This document shows positions 9,597 to 16,856 of a stretch of 64,000 nt of DNA, in pieces (position 1 is the first letter of the stretch; each line of letters starts with the position of its first letter). The position numbers and the translations under genes were made by a program. The notes below the pieces were generated by a model. It searched no databases. It was not told where the DNA came from and was given only the letters and a program-made list of their open reading frames with translations. The DNA is from Azospirillum brasilense (GTDB lineage: Bacteria; Pseudomonadota; Alphaproteobacteria; Azospirillales; Azospirillaceae): contig NZ_CP032346.1 of NCBI RefSeq assembly GCF_005222205.1, positions 1,232,501 to 1,296,500 of the forward strand. The letters are read 5' to 3'.

Positions 9597-10118
9597 AACT
9601 TCAGCGTCGATGACCCGCCTGACCTCGCTGAACCAGCGCAGCTTTTCCGCGAAGGGCAGACGGGCGAGCCCGCTGGGCGAGGGCAGCACGACGTCCACCG
9701 GACCGTCGAACAGGCTGTCCGGCTGCACCCCCCACTCCGCCCGGTCGCGATCCGCGGCGGCGAGATAAACCCCCTTCCCCGTGTAGGCGATCACCCGCGG
9801 CCGGAATTCCGCGATCAGCGCGCGCAGCCGCGGCACGCCGCCGCGCAGCTCCGCCCGGCTGAGATCGGCGGCGCCCGGGGTCGCCCGCGCCACGAGGTTG
9901 GTGGAGCCCAGCCCGAACTCCGGCAACAGCCGGTCCTCCTCCGGGCGCAGCAGCCGTGGCGTCAGGCCGGCCTCCGCCAGCAGTTTCCAGAACTGGTTGC
10001 CCGGCCCCGCGTAATTGTGGCCGAGCCGGCCCGAGCGCATTCCGGGGTTGAAGCCGACGAACAAAGCGTTCAGGCCGGGGGCGATGATGTCGGGGATCGG
10101 GCCTTCGGAATTGGTCAT
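9582..10118 (-). CDS. mug: G/T(U)-mismatch-specific DNA glycosylase (Mug family)
   Basis: 178 residues. The N-terminal motif GFNPGMRSGRLGHNYAGPGN matches the uracil-DNA glycosylase family 2 active-site signature (GxNPG...GH.YA.P.N.FW), and LPSPSGLAR near the C-terminus is the second catalytic loop. The enzyme excises uracil, or thymine mispaired with guanine, in base-excision repair. It is convergent with parB; its last codons (DAEVDT) are encoded by an inverted iteron-like sequence at 9594-9607. The start at 10118 has no strong ribosome-binding site. Confidence 0.92.
   Translation of the reverse strand: MTNSEGPIPDIIAPGLNALFVGFNPGMRSGRLGHNYAGPGNQFWKLLAEAGLTPRLLRPEEDRLLPEFGLGSTNLVARATPGAADLSRAELRGGVPRLRALIAEFRPRVIAYTGKGVYLAAADRDRAEWGVQPDSLFDGPVDVVLPSPSGLARLPFAEKLRWFSEVRRVIDAEVDTRR
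9594..9607 (-). repeat. Inverted iteron-like sequence in the 3' end of mug
   Basis: On the minus strand it reads ACGCTGAAGTTGAC, matching the iteron core but with a changed end. It is inverted relative to the copy at 9551-9566. Confidence 0.45.
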
Positions 10119-10150
10119 GGTGCGTCAACAGGGAAAAGCGGGGTCCGGCA

Positions 10151-10166
10151 ACGCTGAATTTGAAAC
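10151..10166 (+). repeat. Iteron copy between mug and the DUF1275 gene
   Basis: ACGCTGAATTTGAAAC, identical to the origin copy at 7341-7356, lies in the 52-bp gap upstream of mug and just past the end of the DUF1275 gene. Confidence 0.65.
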
Positions 10167-10170
10167 GCCC

Positions 10171-10887
10171 CTACTCCGCCGTCCGCCATTCGGCGACAAT
10201 CACCGGGGCGGCGAAGCCGGCGAGGATAACCGCCAGCGTCACGAACAGCATGGCGCCCCAGGCGCTGTAGCCCAGCACCCCCAGCACGCCGCCCAGGAAG
10301 AAGGAGCCGACGGTCGGCAGATGCGTCTTCAGCTTGTCGAGCGTCACCCGGACGCGATCCCGGCCGTTGCGGTGATAGAGGTCGTCGATCAGGTTGCCCA
10401 GCTCGATCCCGATGTCGGTGATCATGCCGGTGACGTGGGTGGTGCGGACGCGGGCGTTGGAGATGCGCGTGACGATGGCGTTCTGCAACCCCATCAGGAA
10501 GCTCAATCCCATGACCAGCGCGGCGCCGCGAAGCTCGTGCAGCCAGACGTCGGCGGCGCCGAGCCCGGCGAGCAGCAGGGCTTCGAGGCAGACGCTGTAG
10601 GCGTAGATCGCCGACAGGCCGCGGCGCTGCCCGGCGTTGATGAGCATCGCCGACACCATCGCCCCGGCGATGAAGGTCGCCACGATCGCCAGCGCCATGC
10701 CGAAGGCGCCCATCTCGCCCAGCGCCAGATGATCGGCCATGGTCGAGACGGTGCCGGTCATGTGCGAGGAGTAGAGGCCGGCGGCGTAGAATCCCGCGGC
10801 GTTGACGGCACCGGCGATGCCCGCCAGCGACCAAGCCAGACTGCGATCCGCCGACACGCCGCGATGTTCACCCTGCCGGACCAGCAT
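10171..10887 (-). CDS. DUF1275 (YoaK-family) membrane protein
   Basis: 238 residues with about six hydrophobic segments. It shows the family signatures SSHMTGTVS near residue 40, FLMGLQNAIVTR and RTTHVTGMITDIG. Members are inner-membrane proteins of unknown function, sometimes called transporter-like. It follows mug's orientation but is separated from it by an iteron copy. The substrate is unknown. Confidence 0.88.
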   Translation of the reverse strand: MLVRQGEHRGVSADRSLAWSLAGIAGAVNAAGFYAAGLYSSHMTGTVSTMADHLALGEMGAFGMALAIVATFIAGAMVSAMLINAGQRRGLSAIYAYSVCLEALLLAGLGAADVWLHELRGAALVMGLSFLMGLQNAIVTRISNARVRTTHVTGMITDIGIELGNLIDDLYHRNGRDRVRVTLDKLKTHLPTVGSFFLGGVLGVLGYSAWGAMLFVTLAVILAGFAAPVIVAEWRTAE

Positions 10888-11232
10888 GCCACACTCCCTG
10901 AACCAAGCGGCGCGCCGGTTCGGACGTCCGCGCCGGGATCATAGCGAGGGCGGTTCGCGACGGGGACCCTCTGGTTTTCATGATCATCAATGCGTTTTGT
11001 TGCGGATGGCTTCGTCTTCGCAGACCGCCTGAGCCGGCGTTGGCAACGTTGGTCCGGTTGGGGCCGCCGTGAAGGCCACCACGATCATTGGACGGCTTGC
11101 CGCGACTCGCAAGCTTTGGCATTGTTGAGGGAACGCACTGTGACCGGCCTGCCCAAACCTCGGCACTCCGGTCTGAGAAGCGAACGGGCAGTTCAGTATA
11201 ATTTTCATCTCAAGCGCTTGAAGTGAAACGGG
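10888..11232. other. Intergenic stretch between the DUF1275 gene and nasT
   Basis: 345 bp with no supported gene. I see a 12-bp palindrome TCAAGCGCTTGA at 11210-11221, just past the nasT stop, and a TATAAT-like hexamer near 11196 with no convincing -35 partner. Short reading frames in it have no family resemblance or ribosome-binding site. Confidence 0.4.
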
Positions 11233-11835
11233 TCACAGCTCGATCTGGGCGGCGGTGATCACGCTCTGCGCGATGTCGGCGATGCGGCGGCCCTGCTTCA
11301 TGGCCGCCTTGCGCAGGGCGTTGTAGGCCGCCTCCTCCGTCAGGGAATTCCGCTGCATCAGGATGCCCTTCGCCCGCTCGATCAGCTTGCGGTCGGCGAG
11401 CTGCGTGCGCGCCTCGTCGCGTTCGCGTTTCAGCGTTTCGAAAGCAGCGAATCGCGCCAGCGCGGTCTCCAGGATCGGCCACACGCGGGCGGGGTGCAGC
11501 CCGTCCAGGACGAAGGCGGCCACCCCGGCCTCCGCCGCCTGCGCCGCCGCCCCCGGCGGCGCTTTGTCGGCGAACAGGACGACGGCGCAGGCCGCGGACC
11601 GGGCCAGCCGGAAGACGCCGTCCAGCGCCGCAGCGTCCGATGTTTCCAAAACAGCGACGACCGCGTCCGGTGCTAGCGCGGCGATGCGGGCCGGCAGATC
11701 GGCGAAGCCATGGAGAACGGCGATCCGGGGAGCGATCCGGCCGGCGCCCCCCGCCCCGGCCAAGCCGTCCTCCACCGGACGCGTGGCGTCGGCGTTGGGG
11801 CCGGCCACCAGAATGGTCAGGGGTCTGTTCGCCAT
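11233..11835 (-). CDS. nasT: NasT-like ANTAR-domain transcription antiterminator
   Basis: 200 residues. The N-terminal about 130 residues form a receiver-like fold and the C-terminal 60 (KLIERAKGILMQRNSLTEEAAYNALRKAAM) are a clear ANTAR RNA-binding domain. NasT-type proteins bind paired hexaloop hairpins in leaders of nitrate assimilation transcripts and prevent termination; such a leader precedes nirB here. The receiver lacks the usual phosphoacceptor Asp (the beta-3 segment reads DAVVAVLETSD, with Val where Asp is expected). It lies 33 bp after nrtCD and is last in the nrt operon. No nasS partner gene is seen in the window. Confidence 0.88.
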   Translation of the reverse strand: MANRPLTILVAGPNADATRPVEDGLAGAGGAGRIAPRIAVLHGFADLPARIAALAPDAVVAVLETSDAAALDGVFRLARSAACAVVLFADKAPPGAAAQAAEAGVAAFVLDGLHPARVWPILETALARFAAFETLKRERDEARTQLADRKLIERAKGILMQRNSLTEEAAYNALRKAAMKQGRRIADIAQSVITAAQIEL

Positions 11836-11868
11836 GGCCGCTCCGCCCTTCCCGTCAAGCCGTCCGAT

Positions 11869-13533
11869 TCACGCCGCTTTCACCGTCCCGTGGTGCCCGC
11901 CGTCCAGGAAGTTCAGCAACTCCTCCCGGTAAGTGTAGTAACGGGGGTGCTCCAGCAGGGCCTGCCGGGTCCGGGGGTGGGGGATGTCCACCTCCAGGAT
12001 GTGGCCGATGCGGGCGTTCGGCCCGTTGGACATCATCACCACACGGTCGGCCAGCAGGATCGCCTCGTCAACGTCGTGGGTGACGCAGATCGCGGTGACC
12101 TGGGTGCGCGCCCACACCTCCATCAGCACCTCCTGAAGCTCCCAGCGGGTCAGGCTGTCCAGCATACCGAAGGGCTCGTCGAGCAGCAGCAGCTTCGGCG
12201 ACAGGGCGAAGGCCCGCGCGATGCCGACGCGCTGCTTCATGCCGTTGGACAGCTCCGCCGCCTTCTTGTGCATGGCGTCGCCCAGCCCCACGCGCGACAG
12301 GTAGTAGCGGGCGATGTCGTTGCGCTCCCCCCGGCCGGCCTGCGGGTAGACGCGGTCGACCCCCAGCATGACGTTCTCCAGCGCGGTCAGCCAGGGGAAC
12401 AGGCTGGGCGCCTGGAAGACCACCGCGCGGTCGGGGCCGGCGCCGTCGACCTCCCGGCCGTCCAGGACGATGCCGCCGCTGGACACGTCGGCCAGCCCGG
12501 CGACCATCGACAGCACCGTGGACTTGCCGCAGCCCGAATGGCCGATCAGGGAGATGAACTCGCCCTTGCGCATCTTCAGGTCGAAGCCGTCCACCACGGT
12601 CAGCGGTCCCTTCGGCGTGGCGAAGGTCTTGGTGACCCGGCTGAACTCGACGTAGCGGTCGTCGGACAGGCCGCCGGGCTGGCCGGCCAAATAGGGCTTG
12701 GGCGGCGGCGCGGCGGTGATCGGCGTCGCCGCCGGCAGGGTCAGGGTTTCGTCCACCGCGGCGGCGGCGCGGCTGGCCCCGGCCTCCATCAGCCACGCCG
12801 TGACCTCGGCGCGCAGGCGCTTGAAGTCGGGGTCGTGGTTCACGGCGGTGCGGTCGCGCGGGCGCGGCAGGTCCACCGCGAAGGCCGGGCCGAGCGTCGC
12901 CCCCGGACCCGGCGTCAGCGGGATGATGCGGTCGGCCAGCAGGATAGCCTCGTCCACGTCGTTGGTGATGAGGACGACGGTCTTGCGGTCCTTGCGCCAG
13001 ATCGCCTCGATCTCGTCCTGGAGCTTGGCGCGGGTCAGCGCGTCCAGCGCCGACAGCGGCTCGTCGAGCAGCAGCATCTCCGGGCTCATGGCGAGCGCGC
13101 GGGCGAAGCCGACGCGCTGGCGCATGCCGCCCGACAGCTCCTTCGGGCGGCGGTCGGTGGCATGGCCCAGGCCGACCGTCTCCACCGCCCGGCGGGTGAG
13201 CACGCCGCGCTCCGGGGACGGCTTGCCCTTGTGCACGGCGTCCACGGCCAGCGCCACGTTGTCCTTCACGCTCAGCCAGGGCATCAGCGAGTAGTTCTGG
13301 AACACGACGCCGCGCTCCGCCCCCGGCCCGCGCACCGGCTGGCCGCGGAACAGCACCTCGCCGGCGTCGGGGGCGGCCAGCCCGCCCATCAGGTTGACCA
13401 GCGTGGTCTTGCCGGCGCCGGAGAAGCCGACGATGGCGACGAACTCGCCCTCCGCGATGGACAGGTCGATTCCGCGCAGCACCTCGGTCCCGCCATAGGA
13501 CTTCGCGACGCTCTTCAGCTCAAGGATGGCCAT
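11869..13533 (-). CDS. Fused dual-ATPase subunit of a nitrate ABC transporter (NrtC/NrtD type)
   Basis: 554 residues with two complete ABC ATPase domains in tandem. The first has Walker [10 protein letters not shown], signature LSGGMRQR and [11 protein letters not shown]. The second, from about residue 295, has [17 protein letters not shown] and [12 protein letters not shown] Pro/Ala linker joins them. Both resemble NrtD/SsuB-type nitrate/sulfonate ATPases. Cyanobacterial NrtC instead fuses one ATPase to a binding-protein domain. The protein should power import of nitrate or nitrite delivered by NrtA through NrtB. It is the third gene of the nrt operon, 13 bp after nrtB. Confidence 0.9.
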   Translation of the reverse strand: MAILELKSVAKSYGGTEVLRGIDLSIAEGEFVAIVGFSGAGKTTLVNLMGGLAAPDAGEVLFRGQPVRGPGAERGVVFQNYSLMPWLSVKDNVALAVDAVHKGKPSPERGVLTRRAVETVGLGHATDRRPKELSGGMRQRVGFARALAMSPEMLLLDEPLSALDALTRAKLQDEIEAIWRKDRKTVVLITNDVDEAILLADRIIPLTPGPGATLGPAFAVDLPRPRDRTAVNHDPDFKRLRAEVTAWLMEAGASRAAAAVDETLTLPAATPITAAPPPKPYLAGQPGGLSDDRYVEFSRVTKTFATPKGPLTVVDGFDLKMRKGEFISLIGHSGCGKSTVLSMVAGLADVSSGGIVLDGREVDGAGPDRAVVFQAPSLFPWLTALENVMLGVDRVYPQAGRGERNDIARYYLSRVGLGDAMHKKAAELSNGMKQRVGIARAFALSPKLLLLDEPFGMLDSLTRWELQEVLMEVWARTQVTAICVTHDVDEAILLADRVVMMSNGPNARIGHILEVDIPHPRTRQALLEHPRYYTYREELLNFLDGGHHGTVKAA

Positions 13534-13546
13534 GCTCGGGGACTCC

Positions 13547-14638
13547 TCAGCGGGTGCCGGTGTGGGAAACGGCGGCCTGGAAGGCCAGCATGACGCGGTC
13601 GAGCAGGAAGCCGATCAGGCCGATGGTGAAGACCGCCACCATGATGCGGGCGAGCGAGGAGGAGGAGCCGTTCTGGAACTCGTCCCACACGAATTTGCCG
13701 AGGCCGGGATTCTGGGCCAGCATCTCCGCCGCGATCAGCACCATCCAGCCCACGCCCAGCGACAGCCGCAGGCCGGTGAAGATGTAGGGCAGCGCCGAGG
13801 GCAGCACGAGCCGGCGCACCATCGTCGGGCCGGAGAGCTGCAGCACCTTGCCGACGTTCATCAGGTCCTTGTCGATGGAGGACACGCCGACCGCCGTGTT
13901 GATCAGCGTCGGCCACAGCGAGCAGAGCGTGACCGTGACGGCGGAGGTGAGGAAGGACTTCTCGAAGGTCGGATTGTCGCTCGACACGGTGGCGCTGACC
14001 ACCATGGTGACCAGCGGCAGCCAGGCCAGCGGCGACACCGGCTTGAAGATCTGGATCAGCGGGTTCATCGCCGCGTTGACCGTGCGCGACAGGCCGCAGG
14101 CCACCCCCAGCGGCACCGCCACCAGCGCGCCGAGCAGGAAGCCGGTGAAGACCGTCTTCAGGCTGGTGACGATCTGGTCGAGATAGGTCGGCTTGCCGGC
14201 GTAGGGGCGGGTCTTCACCTCGGCGCTCGGGTCCTTGGCCAGCAGCTCGGCGTTGCGCTTGGCCTGCCGGTCGTAGAAGGCGGCCTCCTTGGCGCGCTCC
14301 GCCTTGTGGTCGGCGTGGAGGACGCCGACCTGCTCCCACACCTGGGCGGGGCCGGGGATGGCGCCCAGGCTGGTGTTCACCTGCGGGGCCAGCCACGCCC
14401 AGGCGGCGAGGAACAGCATCAGGGCGGTCAGCGGCACGCCCATCTGCTGCCACAGCTCCCGCCCCTGCTGGCGCGGGCTGTCCCCGGCGGCCATGCGGAG
14501 CAGCGGGCTGAGCCAGCCGAGCCCGACGATCTGCAGGGTCGCGGCGGCATGGTTCAGGCCATGGGCGAGGCGGGCCTTGCGCCGGGCGCGCATCGCCTCG
14601 GCGGATGAAAGGGTGGAGGCTTCGGTCACGCTGGTCAT
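13547..14638 (-). CDS. nrtB: Nitrate ABC transporter permease
   Basis: 363 residues from the ATG at 14638 (MTSVTEAS...). The frame continues upstream only through a class B repeat, so that extension is rejected. It has a long N-terminal cytoplasmic/periplasmic segment of about 150 residues and a binding-protein-dependent permease domain with the EAA-like loop ([21 protein letters not shown]). NrtB forms the membrane channel of the nitrate importer. Its neighbours are nrtA upstream and the fused ATPase downstream. Confidence 0.92.
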   Translation of the reverse strand: MTSVTEASTLSSAEAMRARRKARLAHGLNHAAATLQIVGLGWLSPLLRMAAGDSPRQQGRELWQQMGVPLTALMLFLAAWAWLAPQVNTSLGAIPGPAQVWEQVGVLHADHKAERAKEAAFYDRQAKRNAELLAKDPSAEVKTRPYAGKPTYLDQIVTSLKTVFTGFLLGALVAVPLGVACGLSRTVNAAMNPLIQIFKPVSPLAWLPLVTMVVSATVSSDNPTFEKSFLTSAVTVTLCSLWPTLINTAVGVSSIDKDLMNVGKVLQLSGPTMVRRLVLPSALPYIFTGLRLSLGVGWMVLIAAEMLAQNPGLGKFVWDEFQNGSSSSLARIMVAVFTIGLIGFLLDRVMLAFQAAVSHTGTR

Positions 14639-14672
14639 GGGGTGATCTTTCTGTTTGGCGCGGGGCGCCGCG

Positions 14673-14758
14673 GCCCCCACCCCGGCCCTCCCCCGCTTCG
14701 CAGGGGAGGGTGTCTGTCCCCTCCCCTGCGTCAGCGGGGGAGGGTTAGGGAGGGGGCC
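14673..14758. repeat. Class B palindromic repeat between nrtA and nrtB
   Basis: Begins GCCCCCACCCCGGCCCTCCC and ends GAGGGTTAGGGAGGGGGC, with inner stems CCCCGCTTCGCAGGGG and CCCCTGCGTCAGCGGGGG. The same design recurs at 32006, 41112, 49661 and 54396. It sits inside the nrt operon, so it must be transcribed through. Confidence 0.75.
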
Positions 14759-14798
14759 CGTCGCGACCACGGCGCAGGTCATCCGGGGAAAAAAGCGC

Positions 14799-16211
14799 TC
14801 AACCGCCGACCAGTTGGCCGCCCTGCACCGCCTGCCCGCCCTTCAGGCCGATGGGCAGCTTCGTCAGATACTCGTTGGGCTTGCGGCCGTCGTAGGCGAT
14901 GCCGTCGATGAAGCCCTCGTCCAGCGGCTTGTAGCCGTCGCTGGCCCAGGGGAAATCGGCCTCCTTGGCCTTGCCCTCCTCCACCAGCAGCCGTGCGGCC
15001 TTCAGGTAGATCTCCGGCTTGTAGACCTTGCGGGCGGTCTCGTCGTACCAGCTGTCCGGCTTGGCCTCGGCGATCTGGCCCCAGCGGCGCATCTGCGTCA
15101 GATACCAGACGGCGTCGGAGTAGAAGGGATAGGTGGCGTTGTAGCGGAAGAAGACGTTGAAGTCGGGAACCGCCCGCTTGTCACCCTTCTCATACTCGAA
15201 GGTGCCGGTCATCGAGTTGGCGATGACCTTGGCGTCGGCCCCCACATACTCCGACTTGGCCAGGATCTTCACCGCCTCGGCGCGGTTGGCGTTGCCGTTC
15301 TCGTCCAGCCACATGGCGGCGCGGATCAGCGCCTTGACCAGCGCCAGATGGGTCTTGGGGTTCTTGGCGGCCCAGCCCTCGGTGACGCCGAAGACCTTCT
15401 CCGGGTTGTTCTTCCAGATCTCGGTGTCGGTGATGACCGGCACGCCGATGCCCTTCATCACCGCCTGCTGATTCCACGGCTCGCCGACGCTGTAGCCGAA
15501 GATGGTCCCGGCCTCCAGGGTTGCCGGCATCTGCGGCGGCGGGGTGACCGACAGCAGGGCGTCGGCCTGGATCTGGCCCGACACGTCGTTGGGCGCGTAG
15601 TAGCCGGGGTTGATGCCGCCGGCGGCCAGCCAGTAGCGAAGCTCGTAATTGTGGGTGGAGACGGGGAAGACCATGCCCATGGTGAAGGGCTTGCCCTCCG
15701 CCCGGTACTGGGCGATGACCGGCTTCAGCGCGTCGGCCTTGATCGGGTGCAGCGGCTTGCCGTCCGGCCCCTTGGGCAGGTTGGGCTTCATCCGGTCCCA
15801 CACCTCGTTGGACAGGGTGATGCCGTTGCCGTTGAGGTCCATCGAGAAGGCGGTCACCACGTTGGCCTGGGTGCCGAAGCCGATGGTGGCGCCCAGCGGC
15901 TGGCCAGCCAGCATGTGGGCGCCGTCCAACTCCCCGGAGATGACGCGGTCGAGCAGCACCTTCCAGTTGGCCTGCGGCTCCAGCGTCACCGACAGGCCCT
16001 CGTCCTCGAAGAAGCCCTTCTCCGCGGCGATGGCGAGCGGGGCCATGTCGGTGAGTTTGATGAAGCCCAGTTTGAGCTGGTCCTTCTCCACGTCGAGCGG
16101 AGCGGCTTGGGCGGACCCGAGCGTCAGCGCCAGCGTGGCGGCGGCGGACAGCAGGGCGGTGCGGGGGGAGGCGGGCAGTCGGATCACGTCTCGGATCACG
16201 TCTCGGGTCAC
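14799..16211 (-). CDS. nrtA: Periplasmic nitrate-binding protein
   Basis: 470 residues if translation starts at the GTG at 16211, preceded by GGAG 8 bases upstream. A signal peptide ([25 protein letters not shown]) ends near residue 35. The mature part ([29 protein letters not shown]) is a NrtA/CmpA-type binding protein. It captures nitrate for the NrtB-ATPase complex. The first codons are three tandem 13-bp units (GTGACCCGAGAC-like), which makes the exact start uncertain; an in-frame ATG far upstream lacks support. A sigma-54 promoter and hexaloop hairpins precede it. Confidence 0.9.
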   Translation of the reverse strand: MTRDVIRDVIRLPASPRTALLSAAATLALTLGSAQAAPLDVEKDQLKLGFIKLTDMAPLAIAAEKGFFEDEGLSVTLEPQANWKVLLDRVISGELDGAHMLAGQPLGATIGFGTQANVVTAFSMDLNGNGITLSNEVWDRMKPNLPKGPDGKPLHPIKADALKPVIAQYRAEGKPFTMGMVFPVSTHNYELRYWLAAGGINPGYYAPNDVSGQIQADALLSVTPPPQMPATLEAGTIFGYSVGEPWNQQAVMKGIGVPVITDTEIWKNNPEKVFGVTEGWAAKNPKTHLALVKALIRAAMWLDENGNANRAEAVKILAKSEYVGADAKVIANSMTGTFEYEKGDKRAVPDFNVFFRYNATYPFYSDAVWYLTQMRRWGQIAEAKPDSWYDETARKVYKPEIYLKAARLLVEEGKAKEADFPWASDGYKPLDEGFIDGIAYDGRKPNEYLTKLPIGLKGGQAVQGGQLVGG

Positions 16212-16345
16212 GTCGGTCGCTCCATCTCTCGTTCCGGAACCCCGCGGCACGCCCGACCTCGATCCAACGCCCCACCGGCGACGCGCCGTTGAGGGCTCTC
16301 CAGCCATGAAGGGCTGTCGAACCGGGTCAGCGACGGTGCCGAGGG

Positions 16346-16392
16346 GCCCAACCTTGGGCGTATGGGATGGACGCACCGCCGTTGGCGCGTCC
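16346..16392 (-). promoter_or_regulatory. ANTAR-type tandem hexaloop hairpins in the nrtA leader
   Basis: On the minus strand, GGACGCGCC-AACGGC-GGTGCGTCC (plus 16369-16392) is a 9-bp stem with one G-U pair and hexaloop AACGGC. It is followed by GCCC-AAGGTT-GGGC (plus 16346-16359), a 4-bp stem with hexaloop AAGGTT. Both loops have A at position 1 and G at position 4, the hallmark of ANTAR targets. The first loop is identical to that of the nirB leader. No U-rich terminator is visible downstream, so the output mechanism is unclear. Confidence 0.6.
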
Positions 16393-16405
16393 CGCCGTTC
16401 CTTTC

Positions 16406-16420
16406 GCAAGGACCATGCCA
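16406..16420 (-). promoter_or_regulatory. Sigma-54 promoter of the nrt operon
   Basis: On the minus strand TGGCATGGTCCTTGC matches the -24/-12 consensus TGGCAC-N5-TTGC at all but one base with correct spacing. It predicts a start near 16395 and a leader of about 180 nt before nrtA. Sigma-54 control implies an enhancer protein such as NtrC. Confidence 0.75.
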
Positions 16421-16677
16421 AAGGCTGAATGACCCTTTGAAACGGGCCAAAGGTCTTTGTTTCTGCGGCTTTGACGCGAATTGCCTATTGTTTGTGCTAG
16501 TACCTTGGTGGTGACGCATTGCACAATTTGTCGGCTTTCGGACCGCTTTTTGTTCGAAGCAGGACAAAAGAGCGTGTTTTGGTCTCGGCATTCCCGCCAC
16601 GCGCCAGCGGAGGCGGGGCCGTGCAAACGGCGGAAATCCGCCATTCCGGTCCCTTTCTCATACCTTGGTGCCGGTGT

Positions 16678-16692
16678 TGGCACGCGGCTTGC
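16678..16692 (+). promoter_or_regulatory. Sigma-54 promoter of the nirBD-nasA operon
   Basis: TGGCACGCGGCTTGC matches the -24/-12 consensus perfectly. Transcription would begin near 16703, leaving about 150 nt of leader before nirB. Upstream, TACCTTGGTG occurs twice (16501 and 16661) and TTGCAC near 16520; these could be NtrC half-sites, but no full NtrC palindrome is convincing. Confidence 0.8.
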
Positions 16693-16736
16693 CAGAAGGA
16701 CGGGCAGATCAGGGCCAGGGCAACGGCGCCATGGCC

Positions 16737-16771
16737 GGTTCGACGGCGAACCACCCGGACAACGGCGTCCG
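16737..16771 (+). promoter_or_regulatory. ANTAR-type dual hexaloop motif in the nirB leader
   Basis: Stem-loop 1 is GGTTC-GACGGC-GAACC (16737-16752); stem-loop 2 is CGGAC-AACGGC-GTCCG (16756-16771). Loop 2 has A1 and G4 as ANTAR proteins require; loop 1 has G4 but G at position 1. The 3' strand of hairpin 2 is also part of the 5' strand of the terminator below, so the two structures exclude each other. NasT, encoded at the end of the divergent operon, is the expected ligand. Confidence 0.75.
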
Positions 16772-16825
16772 AAACCCTGGGAATCCCGCGGGAGGCTCCA
16801 GGGCTTCGGGCGCCTTTTTCTTTTT
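16764..16825 (+). terminator. Conditional intrinsic terminator in the nirB leader
   Basis: Bases 16764-16780 pair with 16798-16814 to form a 17-bp stem with one A-C mismatch and one U-G wobble, directly followed by TTTTTCTTTTT (16815-16825). It ends about 30 bp before nirB. Overlap with hexaloop hairpin 2 makes it an antitermination switch: with NasT bound, the terminator cannot fold. Confidence 0.8.
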
Positions 16826-16856
16826 GGCCTCGCGGCCTCGCAAGAGGGCACACAGC

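Noticed and set aside
10990..11226. Possible 78-residue gene between the DUF1275 gene and nasT
   Set aside because: No ribosome-binding site, atypical composition, competing frames on both strands over the same bases.
14639..14782. 48-residue N-terminal extension of nrtB
   Set aside because: It is translated class B repeat; the ATG at 14638 begins the conserved protein.
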